64,000 nt of DNA from Desulfurobacterium sp. TC5-1. GTDB taxonomy: Bacteria; Aquificota; Aquificia; Desulfurobacteriales; Desulfurobacteriaceae. The stretch lies in contig NZ_ATXC01000001.1 in NCBI RefSeq assembly GCF_000421485.1, positions 310,001 through 374,000 on the forward strand, read 5' to 3'. Of this stretch, positions 45,408 through 53,539 are shown one piece after another. Numbering within the stretch: the first letter of the stretch is position 1; each line of letters starts with the position of its first letter. Made by a program: the position numbers and the translations under genes. The notes below the pieces were generated by a model. That model did no database searches. It was not told where the DNA came from and worked only from the letters and a program-made list of their open reading frames with translations.

Positions 45408-46526
45408 TTATGCAGGAAAAATAATTTCTTCTCCTATTCTACTTATCAAGTAACTTGATACGAACAAGAATTCGGGATTTAATTTAAGTTTTCTTTTTTC
45501 AAGTATAAGTATTCTACTGTTTAACAGATTTTGCAAGAAAGGGCTTTTTTCTATTGAGTTTCTGACTACCTTTTCTTCTTCAACTTTAAGATTGACTCCG
45601 TTTGTTTTCCTTAATCCCATAGCAAGTTTTATTTTAAAGACTTCTTCTCTGCTCAAATTAACCTCTTCTTTATAGATAACTTTTCCAGACGAGATGGCGT
45701 TTTTATAGGCAAAGTAGTTATCTACGTTTTTTTGGTATTTATTAGCAAGTAAAGAGGCCGCAGAGGGACCTATACCGAGATAGTTTTTCATATCCCAGTA
45801 AGCAAGGTTGTGTTTACACTCAAATTGGAGTTTTGAGAAATTCGATATTTCGTATTGGTAAAAGCCGCCAGTTGATAGTTTCTCCACTATCAGTGAGTAG
45901 TATTTGCTGAAGGTTTCTTCTGAAGGAAGAGCGTATTTCTTTTCTTTAAACAGTCTATGGAACGGGGTTTTCTCGTAAATGGTTAAAGCGTAAGTTGACA
46001 CGTGTTTTAATGGAAATTTCATGAGGGTTTTAAGGTCTTTCTCCATACTTTTTTCGTCCTGTCCCGGAATCCCGAAAATCAGGTCTATGGAAACATTATC
46101 AAAAATAGATATTGCTGTTTCTATACTTTTAATTCCTTTTGTTCCCGTGTGTCTTCTTTTTAGGATTTTTAAAAGTGAGTCGTCAAAAGTTTGTATTCCA
46201 AGACTTATTCTGTTTACACCAGCAGATTTTAAACCTTTAAGGTATTCATGGTTTACATCGTCAGGATTGACTTCTACAGTTATCTCTTCTGCTTCCGGGA
46301 ATAAGGAGATTATATGCTCAAAAAATGAAGGTGGCATTAGGGAGGGAGTACCTCCCCCAAAATATATGGTTTTAGGCTTTACCCTTAGTTTTTTCAATTT
46401 AAGTTCTTCTTTTAGTAGATTTAGATAACATTCAGGTTCTACTTTACCTGTTGTAGAGTAGAAATCACAGTAGGGACATTTTGTCCGGCAAAATGGTACA
46501 TGTACGTAGAGGTGACCCACTTCCAT
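45408..46526 (-). CDS. hemW: HemW-like radical-SAM protein (haem chaperone family)
   Basis: A 372-aa HemN/HemW-family protein. The radical-SAM cluster motif is C-RTK-C-PY-C in HVPFCRTKCPYCDFYS, followed by IYFGGGTPSLM, SLGIQTFDDSLLKILKRRHT and DLIFGIPGQ. The C-terminal half has NYLGIGPSAAS, equivalent to the HemW block NYLGIGAGAHS. The missing HemN-specific N-terminal extension favours HemW, a haem-trafficking protein, over true coproporphyrinogen dehydrogenase. Confidence 0.88.
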   Translation of the reverse strand: MEVGHLYVHVPFCRTKCPYCDFYSTTGKVEPECYLNLLKEELKLKKLRVKPKTIYFGGGTPSLMPPSFFEHIISLFPEAEEITVEVNPDDVNHEYLKGLKSAGVNRISLGIQTFDDSLLKILKRRHTGTKGIKSIETAISIFDNVSIDLIFGIPGQDEKSMEKDLKTLMKFPLKHVSTYALTIYEKTPFHRLFKEKKYALPSEETFSKYYSLIVEKLSTGGFYQYEISNFSKLQFECKHNLAYWDMKNYLGIGPSAASLLANKYQKNVDNYFAYKNAISSGKVIYKEEVNLSREEVFKIKLAMGLRKTNGVNLKVEEEKVVRNSIEKSPFLQNLLNSRILILEKRKLKLNPEFLFVSSYLISRIGEEIIFPA

Positions 46527-46527
46527 C

Positions 46528-47001
46528 TTATTTGAAACTGTAAGAAATGGTTATTACTGGTAGTGGGACAAAGTTGGCACCAAAGAGCTTGCTGAAGAAG
46601 TATAATCCACCACCTACAGAAAAGACACCACTTTCGCCTGTAGGGTCGTTCCCGTCTGGAAGGTCGTACTCTGCACCGCCGCCGAAGTATGGATAAATTA
46701 CCATGGTTGTTCCCCCTTCAAGGTATGGATGGACCGCCTGCAGTTCATCTTTTACGGTGAAATAGTATCTGAAGGCGAATCCTAATCCGGCACTTATTCC
46801 GAAAAGGTACTTTGGAGTACCGTTGTCGTTTCTCTCAATTCTTCCTGCAATGATGGTATCAAGTCCTACGCGCCACTGATTCCCCGGAAGATTGAAAGAT
46901 GTCTTTGTTTTACCTGTTGCGTTTTCCTCGGCATGGCTTTTTTGCGGTATTCCGGTAACCAACAGCAGTATTGCGACAGTGAGGGCTGCTATCTTTTTCA
47001 T
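46528..47001 (-). CDS. Secreted small beta-barrel-like protein, unknown
   Basis: A 157-aa protein with a clear signal peptide ending at SHAEE. The mature part is rich in Gly, Tyr and Phe in alternating strands (GISAGLGFAFRYYF, VGGGLYFFSK) and ends in ISYSFK, a near-terminal aromatic typical of outer-membrane barrels. It is too short for a porin; an eight-strand barrel is plausible. Family not recognised. It ends 1 nt before hemW, and AGGGAGG precedes the ATG. Confidence 0.6.
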   Translation of the reverse strand: MKKIAALTVAILLLVTGIPQKSHAEENATGKTKTSFNLPGNQWRVGLDTIIAGRIERNDNGTPKYLFGISAGLGFAFRYYFTVKDELQAVHPYLEGGTTMVIYPYFGGGAEYDLPDGNDPTGESGVFSVGGGLYFFSKLFGANFVPLPVITISYSFK

Positions 47002-47082
47002 GGTTCCTCCCTTATAGAATGTTCTGTAAAAGTTATAATTGCATTATAAGACACCTACTATAAATATGGAGGGTTTTTGAAA

Positions 47083-49506
47083 ATGGACAATAGAGACGTT
47101 CTCTGGTTAAGGGAGGTGACTCTGGAGGATGTTCATCTTGTAGGGGGAAAGAATGCCTCTCTGGGGGAAATGCTTAATGCACTTTCTTCAAAAGGAATTA
47201 ACGTACCTGACGGTTTTGTCGTGACAGCTCATGCTTACTTTAGATTTGTAGATTTTAACAACCTGAGGGATAAGATAATAGAAGTTATAAGCTCTATTGA
47301 CATTAAAGATGTTGAGGATCTTCAAAGAAAAGCCGGTGTTATAAGGGCTCTTATAAGGGAAGGGAAATTTCCTGAAAATATGGAGAAAGAAATCCTTGAG
47401 TACTACCGTGCTCTTGGTGAGAAGTACAACATGGAAAACGTTGATGTTGCCGTTCGTTCTTCTGCTACGGCTGAGGATCTTCCGGATGCGTCGTTTGCCG
47501 GCCAGCAGGATACCTATCTAAATATAAGAGGGGAATCTGCCCTTCTTGATGCGGTAAAGCGTTGTTTCGCTTCACTTTTCACGGCGAGAGCCATATCTTA
47601 CCGCGAAAGTTTTGGTTTTGATCACTTTAAAGTAGGTATTTCGGTGGGTGTTCAGAAAATGGTTCGTTCTGACCTTGGTGCTTCTGGGGTCTGTTTTTCT
47701 CTCGATACAGAAACGGGATTTAAGGATGTTGTTTTGATAACGGGTATTTACGGCCTTGGTGAGTTGATAGTTGGTGGTGAGGTTGTTCCAGATGAATTTT
47801 TGGTTTTTAAGCCAACTTTAAAGAAAGGTTACAGGGCAATAATAGAGAGAAAACTTGGGGATAAAGAGAAAAAACTTATCTACACAGACGACGGTGAGGG
47901 AACTGTAGTGGATATTGTTCCTGAGGAAGAAAGAAAAAGGTTTTGCCTTTCGGATGAAGAAGTTTTAAAGCTTGCTGATTGGGTTCTAAAGATAGAAGAA
48001 CACTATTCAGAGCTTCACGGTAGATGGTGTCCCATGGATGTTGAGTGGGCAAAGGATGGGATAAGTGGGGAGCTTTTTATTGTTCAGGCTCGTCCAGAAA
48101 CTGTTCAGTCAAGGAAAGACAGGAGTAAACTCACTGTTTATAAAATAGAACTTCCCCGGGAAGAGAGAGAGGAGAGGCGAATCCTTAAAGGAATTGCTGT
48201 CGGGAACAAAATAGCAAGTGGAAAAGTTAGAAAGCTTTCATCCCCTGAAGATGCTTCAAGTTTTAAAGAAGGTGAGATACTTGTTGCCGAGATAACAGAT
48301 CCTGACTGGGAACCTATTATGAAGAAAGCAGCCGCTATTGTTACTGAAAGAGGCGGAAGAACCTGTCATGCTGCCATTGTTGCGAGAGAACTTGGTGTTC
48401 CTGCAGTTGTTGGAGCTAAAGGCGCACTTGATCTTCTATCAGATGGTCAGACAGTTACTGTCTCCTGTGCAGAGGGGAGCGACGGATATGTCTATGATGG
48501 TGAGATACCGTATTCCGTTGAAGAGGTTGATATTTCTGAAATTCCCGAGGTTAAAACACCAATCATGTTTAACGTTGCAACACCAGAAAAGGCTTTTGAA
48601 CTTTCCTTTTTGCCGAATGATGGTGTAGGCCTTGCAAGAGAGGAATTTATAATAAATAATTACATCGGTATCCACCCTCTTGCTCTTTTGCACTTTGACT
48701 TTATTGCAGAAAGGGATCCGGAAGTTGCTAAAGTTATAAATGAGAGAACGTTTGGATACGATAATTTAGTTGATTTTTACGTTGATAAACTTTCCTACGG
48801 AATTGCCAGGATAGCGGCTGCTTTCTATCCAAAACCTGTTATAGTCAGATTTTCCGATTTCAAATCAAACGAGTATGCAAATCTTTTAGGCGGTTCTTAC
48901 TTTGAACCTAAGGAAGAAAACCCGATGCTTGGATGGCGGGGTGCATCAAGGTACTATTCAGAAAAGTTTAGAAAGGCTTTTGGTCTTGAGTGTATTGCTA
49001 TAAAAAGGGTTAGAGAAGAGATGGGTCTTGATAATGTGATTGTTATGATTCCATTTTGTCGTACGCCCGAAGAGGGCAGAAAAGTTCTTGAGGTAATGAA
49101 AGAATATGGACTTGAGAGGGGAAAAAACGGTTTAAAGGTTTACGTGATGTGCGAGATTCCTTCTAACGTTATTCTTGCTGAGAGATTCTCAGAGATTTTT
49201 GACGGTTTCTCGATAGGTTCAAACGATCTTACGCAGCTAACACTTGGACTTGATAGAGATTCAGAGCTTGTTGCTTCTATATACGATGAGAGGAACGAGG
49301 CTGTTAAGTTTATGGTTGCTTCCGTTATAGAAAAGGCTAAAAAGTTAGGTCGCAAGGTTGGAATATGCGGGCAGGCCCCTTCTGACTATCCGGAATTTGC
49401 AGAATTTTTAGTAGAAAAAGGTATAGACACCATATCTATCAATCCAGATGCCCTTTTAAAGACAAGAAAGGCGGTTGCTGAAATAGAGAGAAAATTGGGA
49501 CTATAG
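47083..49506 (+). CDS. ppsA: Phosphoenolpyruvate synthase (pyruvate, water dikinase)
   Basis: Makes PEP from pyruvate and ATP, the entry to gluconeogenesis. About 807 aa with the ATP-grasp domain (GGKNASLGEM; RSSATAEDLPDASFAGQQDT), the swivelling phosphohistidine domain (TERGGRTCHAAIVAREL) and the TIM-barrel PEP domain (GSNDLTQLTLGLDRDS; VGICGQAPSDYP). ATG 47083 is preferred, with GGAGGG 9 nt upstream; an in-frame TTG at 47077 adds two residues. It fits autotrophic growth together with the aldolase gene further on. Confidence 0.97.
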   Translation: MDNRDVLWLREVTLEDVHLVGGKNASLGEMLNALSSKGINVPDGFVVTAHAYFRFVDFNNLRDKIIEVISSIDIKDVEDLQRKAGVIRALIREGKFPENMEKEILEYYRALGEKYNMENVDVAVRSSATAEDLPDASFAGQQDTYLNIRGESALLDAVKRCFASLFTARAISYRESFGFDHFKVGISVGVQKMVRSDLGASGVCFSLDTETGFKDVVLITGIYGLGELIVGGEVVPDEFLVFKPTLKKGYRAIIERKLGDKEKKLIYTDDGEGTVVDIVPEEERKRFCLSDEEVLKLADWVLKIEEHYSELHGRWCPMDVEWAKDGISGELFIVQARPETVQSRKDRSKLTVYKIELPREEREERRILKGIAVGNKIASGKVRKLSSPEDASSFKEGEILVAEITDPDWEPIMKKAAAIVTERGGRTCHAAIVARELGVPAVVGAKGALDLLSDGQTVTVSCAEGSDGYVYDGEIPYSVEEVDISEIPEVKTPIMFNVATPEKAFELSFLPNDGVGLAREEFIINNYIGIHPLALLHFDFIAERDPEVAKVINERTFGYDNLVDFYVDKLSYGIARIAAAFYPKPVIVRFSDFKSNEYANLLGGSYFEPKEENPMLGWRGASRYYSEKFRKAFGLECIAIKRVREEMGLDNVIVMIPFCRTPEEGRKVLEVMKEYGLERGKNGLKVYVMCEIPSNVILAERFSEIFDGFSIGSNDLTQLTLGLDRDSELVASIYDERNEAVKFMVASVIEKAKKLGRKVGICGQAPSDYPEFAEFLVEKGIDTISINPDALLKTRKAVAEIERKLGL

Positions 49507-49512
49507 TAGCTT

Positions 49513-49538
49513 AACGGCGGGAAACGTTTCCCGCCGTT
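49513..49538 (+). terminator. Perfect hairpin after ppsA
   Basis: A 26-nt perfect palindrome with arms AACGGCGGGAAA/TTTCCCGCCGTT follows the ppsA stop by 6 nt. The T-run after it is poor, so it may act by Rho-independent pausing or as an mRNA 3' stabiliser. Confidence 0.6.
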
Positions 49539-49551
49539 CCATCCAAATATT

Positions 49552-49580
49552 TTGACACTTTCCACTTATTGGTGTATCTT
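49552..49580 (+). promoter_or_regulatory. Promoter of the leader ORF-secA unit
   Basis: A perfect TTGACA at 49552-49557 and TATCTT at 49575-49580 are 17 bp apart. The expected transcription start, near 49587, is only about 3 nt before the leader ORF ATG at 49590, which also lacks a Shine-Dalgarno. The mRNA therefore appears leaderless. Confidence 0.65.
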
Positions 49581-49589
49581 TAAATCGCC

Positions 49590-49886
49590 ATGAAAAAGTT
49601 CAGAATTAATACGATTATAGTTGGATTTATCTTTTTGACCGTTTTTACCTGCGGAGAAGCGCCGGTAGAGGTTTTTTCGCCAGTTGGCTCTTCTGTAGAA
49701 ACGGTTGCTGTTGTTAGCATTAAAAAAGAAATTGAACTTAGATTAGAAAAGATATCTTTCTTTTCCGCCTCAAAACGTTCCAAGCATGAAACAGATTCCA
49801 TTTATACCTTTTCTGAAAATTCGCCGTTATTTTTCTGTTCTTTCACGAAAAGAGCTCTCCCGCCTCGTGCGTCACCTCTTATTTAA
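49590..49886 (+). CDS. Candidate SecM-like secretion-monitoring leader peptide upstream of secA
   Basis: A 98-aa peptide of no family I recognise. Residues 1-24 are a signal sequence: KKFR, a hydrophobic core INTIIVGFIFLTVFT, then CGEA. The middle (about 25-75) is charged and unremarkable. The last 11 residues are RALPPRASPLI: R93-A-S-P96 sits two residues from the stop, like the R-A-G-P stall of E. coli SecM, and RALPP recalls RAPP arrest motifs. Its 3' codons can pair with the secA ribosome site. It lies 66 nt upstream of secA behind a strong promoter and probably controls secA by stalling; this is inferred. A simple secreted peptide or lipoprotein (C21) is the alternative. Confidence 0.6.
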   Translation: MKKFRINTIIVGFIFLTVFTCGEAPVEVFSPVGSSVETVAVVSIKKEIELRLEKISFFSASKRSKHETDSIYTFSENSPLFFCSFTKRALPPRASPLI

Positions 49887-49947
49887 ATTCATATGCTATT
49901 TTCATCTTTTCAATCACCTGCGATAAATTTAGAAAAAATCAGGAGGT
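49874..49947 (+). promoter_or_regulatory. Putative stem-loop sequestering the secA ribosome-binding site
   Basis: ACCTCTT at 49874-49880, inside codons 95-97 of the leader, is complementary (one G-U) to AGGAGGT at 49941-49947, the secA Shine-Dalgarno. TAAATT (49884-49889) and AATTTA (49926-49931) give a second, inner stem. A ribosome stalled at the end of the leader would cover the upstream arm and free the secA start. Confidence 0.5.
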
Positions 49948-49952
49948 CTTAA

Positions 49953-52541
49953 ATGATAGATATTGTTCTTACGAAGCTTTTTGGCAGTAAAAACGAAAGA
50001 GCAGTTAAAAAAATGAAGCCGATTGTCGAGAAAATAAATGCGCTGGAACCTGAGTTTGAGAAGAAGAGTAAAGAAGAGCTTCAAGCCCTCACGGCTAAAT
50101 GGAAGGAAGAACTTTCCAAGATAAAGGATGTAAAAGAACAGTTTAAATACATGGACAGGATTCTGCCTGAGGCTTTTGCAGCCGTTCGTGAAGCTGCAAA
50201 GAGAACTCTTGGAATGAGGCACTACGATGTACAGCTTATAGGTGGTATGGTTCTTCATCAGGGGAAAGTTGCTGAGATGAAGACCGGTGAAGGTAAAACG
50301 TTGGTGGCAACGCTTCCCGTTTATCTTAACGCACTTGCAGGAAAGGGTGTTCACGTTGTTACCGTTAACGATTACCTCGCCAAGAGGGATGCAGAGTGGA
50401 TGGGTCCTGTCTATAACTACCTTGGCATAACTGTTGGTTATCTTCAGAACAGCATGGAAAAGCCGGAAAGAAAAGAGATGTATTTAAGGGATGTAACATA
50501 CGGAACCAACAGTGAATTTGGATTTGATTACCTCCGTGACAACATGGCGTTTTCAAAGGATGAAAGGGTTCAGAGAGAGCTTTTCTACGCGATAGTTGAC
50601 GAAGCCGATTCTATTTTGATTGACGAAGCAAGAACGCCGCTAATTATCTCTGGTCCTTCAGAGGAAAATGTTGATATCTACTACATTGCCGATTCTATCG
50701 TTAGACAGCTTAAAAAAGAGAAGCACTTTACCGTTGATGAAAAGAACAAAACTGCTGTTTTAACAGATGAGGGGATAAGAGAAGTTGAAAAAATTGTTAC
50801 GAAAATGACGGGTATAAAAGATTTTAATCTCTATGATCCTAAATTTGCTGACCTGCTCCACGGAATTATACAGTCTCTGAGGGCTCACCACCTTTTTAAA
50901 AAGGATGTTGATTACGTTGTAAAAGATGGCAAGGTAATTATCGTAGATGAATTCACAGGGAGGATAATGCCGGGAAGACGCTGGAGTGACGGTCTCCATC
51001 AGGCTGTAGAGGCAAAAGAGAAGGTTAAGATAGAGGCTGAAAACCAGACACTTGCAACGATAACGATTCAGAATTACTTCCGTCTCTACAAAAAGCTTGC
51101 TGGAATGACCGGTACAGCGGAAACGGAAGCGGCAGAACTGAAAGAGATTTACGGACTTGATGTTGTTGTTATTCCTACCAATAAACCGGTTATAAGAATA
51201 GACCATCCAGACGTTATCTATAAAACAATGAAGGCAAAGTACGATGCTGTTGTTAAGGAGATAGAGAAAAACTACAAAAGGGGAAGACCTGTTCTTGTTG
51301 GAACAAACTCTATTGAAGCTTCAGAATATCTATCCATGCTTTTAAAGAAAAAAGGAATTCCACACAACGTTCTTAACGCTAAATATCATGAGAGGGAAGC
51401 GGAGATTGTTGCCCAGGCTGGGAGGCTTGGTGCTGTTACGATAGCAACAAACATGGCTGGTCGTGGAACGGACATTCTTCTTGGTGGCAATCCTGAATAT
51501 ATGGCCAGGCAGGAACTTAAGAAGAGGGGAATAACGCCGGAAAAGGTAGGTGAAGAAAAGTACGAGGAACTTCTTAAAGAGGAAACGGAAAAGTTTAAGA
51601 AGATAACGGAAGAAGAAAAGAAAAAGGTTATAGAGCTTGGCGGCCTTTACATCATAGGAACTGAAAGAAACGAGGCCCGTCGTATAGACAATCAGTTGAG
51701 AGGTCGTGCAGGGAGACAGGGGGACCCCGGAGAATCAAGATTTTTCCTCTCTCTTGAAGATGATCTTTTGAGACTTTTCGGTTCTGACAGAATTAAGAAG
51801 TTAATGGAAATGATGAACGTTCCGGATGACGAGCCAATAACACACAAGATGGTTTCAAAAGCCCTTGAAAATGCACAGAAAAGGGTTGAGGACCAGAACT
51901 TCCAGATAAGAAAGAGACTTTTAGAGTACGATGAGGTTTACAACGTTCAGAGAAAGGTAATTTATGAGCAGAGGAATAAACTGCTTGATGGAGAAAACTT
52001 TAAAGAGGATATTCTCTACATGATTGAAGAGGTTGTTTGGAAGCTTATAGACCTTTATGCTCCGGAAAATATTATTCCTGATGAATGGGATTTCGAAGGA
52101 TTGAAGAGGGCATTAGAACTTCGTTTCGGTCTTGAGTTTGATATCCCTTCGTCGTTTAAAGAACTTATGGAGATGAAAGTTGAAGGTGCGGTTGATGAGA
52201 GAGATAAACTATTCCATCTCATTTACGATAGACTTGTAAAGGAGTATGAAGAAAAGGAAAAACTCATAGGAAGCCAGCAGTTGAGAGAGATAGAGCGTCT
52301 CATTATGCTTCAGACACTTGATCACTACTGGAGACAGCACTTGAGAGCGTTAGACCACATAAAAGAGAGTATTGGCTGGAGGGGTTACGCTCAGAAAGAT
52401 CCAATTGTTGAGTTTAAGAAGGAGGCGTTTATACTGTTTGAGGAACTTATTTCCAGAATAGAAGATGCAACGGTTGACGGTATATTTAACTATTTTAAAT
52501 ATGTTGAAAGCCAGATAGAAGAAAGTGGAAATAAGGCCTGA
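49953..52541 (+). CDS. secA: Preprotein translocase ATPase SecA
   Basis: Motor that drives proteins through SecYEG. The 862-aa chain has Walker A MKTGEGKT (109-116), the DEAD-type IVDEADSILIDEARTPLIISG, the preprotein cross-linking domain, NAKYHEREAEIVAQAG and the second motor half with TNMAGRGTDI and QLRGRAGRQGDPG. The helical scaffold ends at IEESGNKA; the C-terminal zinc-binding tail (CxCxnCH) used to bind SecB is absent. AGGAGGT lies 5 nt before the ATG and can be masked by upstream RNA. Confidence 0.97.
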   Translation: MIDIVLTKLFGSKNERAVKKMKPIVEKINALEPEFEKKSKEELQALTAKWKEELSKIKDVKEQFKYMDRILPEAFAAVREAAKRTLGMRHYDVQLIGGMVLHQGKVAEMKTGEGKTLVATLPVYLNALAGKGVHVVTVNDYLAKRDAEWMGPVYNYLGITVGYLQNSMEKPERKEMYLRDVTYGTNSEFGFDYLRDNMAFSKDERVQRELFYAIVDEADSILIDEARTPLIISGPSEENVDIYYIADSIVRQLKKEKHFTVDEKNKTAVLTDEGIREVEKIVTKMTGIKDFNLYDPKFADLLHGIIQSLRAHHLFKKDVDYVVKDGKVIIVDEFTGRIMPGRRWSDGLHQAVEAKEKVKIEAENQTLATITIQNYFRLYKKLAGMTGTAETEAAELKEIYGLDVVVIPTNKPVIRIDHPDVIYKTMKAKYDAVVKEIEKNYKRGRPVLVGTNSIEASEYLSMLLKKKGIPHNVLNAKYHEREAEIVAQAGRLGAVTIATNMAGRGTDILLGGNPEYMARQELKKRGITPEKVGEEKYEELLKEETEKFKKITEEEKKKVIELGGLYIIGTERNEARRIDNQLRGRAGRQGDPGESRFFLSLEDDLLRLFGSDRIKKLMEMMNVPDDEPITHKMVSKALENAQKRVEDQNFQIRKRLLEYDEVYNVQRKVIYEQRNKLLDGENFKEDILYMIEEVVWKLIDLYAPENIIPDEWDFEGLKRALELRFGLEFDIPSSFKELMEMKVEGAVDERDKLFHLIYDRLVKEYEEKEKLIGSQQLREIERLIMLQTLDHYWRQHLRALDHIKESIGWRGYAQKDPIVEFKKEAFILFEELISRIEDATVDGIFNYFKYVESQIEESGNKA

Positions 52542-52566
52542 GGCTTAAAAGGTTTCAGGCCTTTAC
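52533..52566 (+). terminator. Hairpin at the secA 3' end
   Basis: A 9-bp stem AAGGCCTGA/TCAGGCCTT with a 13-nt loop embraces the secA stop codon. It ends in CTTTA, so it is a weak intrinsic terminator. Confidence 0.5.
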
Positions 52567-52612
52567 AAATCTGTTAATTTATGTTATGGTAATGTGGGTT
52601 AAGGGAGGGAAA

Positions 52613-53491
52613 ATGGTGAGGAAGTTGTTAATTGCTGTAGCTTTATGCGTTCTGCCGGTAACTGCAAGGGCAGATTTATATGTTGTTAGAAGAGGCGATT
52701 CCCTCTACAAAATAGCCCGCAAATACCATACAACTGTTGAGACAATAAGACGCCTGAATGGTATAAGAGGAAAACTTTTAAGGCCCGGCCAGCGTTTAAT
52801 TGTTCCCGGTAGAAGCCGGTTTGCAAAGCCGAAAAAGAGCGTTGCCACGATAAATCTACTTGAAACGGAGGCGAGAGAACTTTCGGAAGCCTCTGAAAGG
52901 GAACTGGCAGTAAAAACACTTTCAGAGCTTAATCCTCAGGATATTTATTCCATTACAGACACTGTAGAGACAGAATCGGAGCTCCTTTCTGACGCTATAT
53001 CAACGCCCCTTGATGTTCCATACGATAACTGGAGCCTTTCAATTTTGAATTTGCCTCAGTATAAAAGTTCTCTTTTAAAGATACTTGCAACTATATTTAA
53101 GCGTTACAAGAACACTCCTTACGTTTTTGGCTACAACAACCCGTCTCGCGGGCTTGACTGTTCTTCCTTTACGATGAGAGTCTATAGGAAGTTAGGTATA
53201 TCTCTACCCAGGACGGCAAGAGGGCAGTTTAATGTTGGCGTTCCCGTTGATAGAGAGCATTTGAAAGTTGGTGATCTTGTCTTTTTCAGAACGTATGCAA
53301 GATTTCCTTCTCACGTTGGCATCTACATCGGAGATGGCAAGTTTGTCCATTTTTCTTCTTCAAACCACGGGCTTGCAATATCTTCTCTTGATAGCAGATA
53401 TTTTAGAAAGAGGTTTATCGGTGCTAAAAGAGTTTTAAGCGAGAAAAAGGTTAGAGAAGTTGTAGCTAAGCTAAAAGAAGGTTTACAATAA
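52613..53491 (+). CDS. LysM-NlpC/P60 cell-wall hydrolase
   Basis: A 292-aa secreted peptidoglycan endopeptidase. The signal peptide ends TARAD. A LysM motif (LYVVRRGDSLYKIARKYH ... LLRPGQRLIVPG) is followed by a linker, then the NlpC/P60 domain from about residue 155: C183 in LDCSSFTMR is the nucleophile and H234 in SHVGIYIGDGKFVHF the base. It probably cleaves peptide stems during growth. GGGAGGG supports ATG 52613; an upstream in-frame start at 52586 is less likely. Confidence 0.9.
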   Translation: MVRKLLIAVALCVLPVTARADLYVVRRGDSLYKIARKYHTTVETIRRLNGIRGKLLRPGQRLIVPGRSRFAKPKKSVATINLLETEARELSEASERELAVKTLSELNPQDIYSITDTVETESELLSDAISTPLDVPYDNWSLSILNLPQYKSSLLKILATIFKRYKNTPYVFGYNNPSRGLDCSSFTMRVYRKLGISLPRTARGQFNVGVPVDREHLKVGDLVFFRTYARFPSHVGIYIGDGKFVHFSSSNHGLAISSLDSRYFRKRFIGAKRVLSEKKVREVVAKLKEGLQ

Positions 53492-53539
53492 GTTGCAGTA
53501 TAAAAATAATAAAAAACTGCACAAAGAAGGAGGTAAGCG

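Noticed and set aside
49580-49801. Open frame on the minus strand opposite the secA leader ORF
   Set aside because: It lacks a ribosome site and promoter, whereas the plus frame has a signal sequence, a promoter and a position just before secA.
49929-50354. Minus-strand 141-codon open frame over the start of secA
   Set aside because: It is antisense to the conserved secA N-terminus; composition is that of a reverse-frame shadow.
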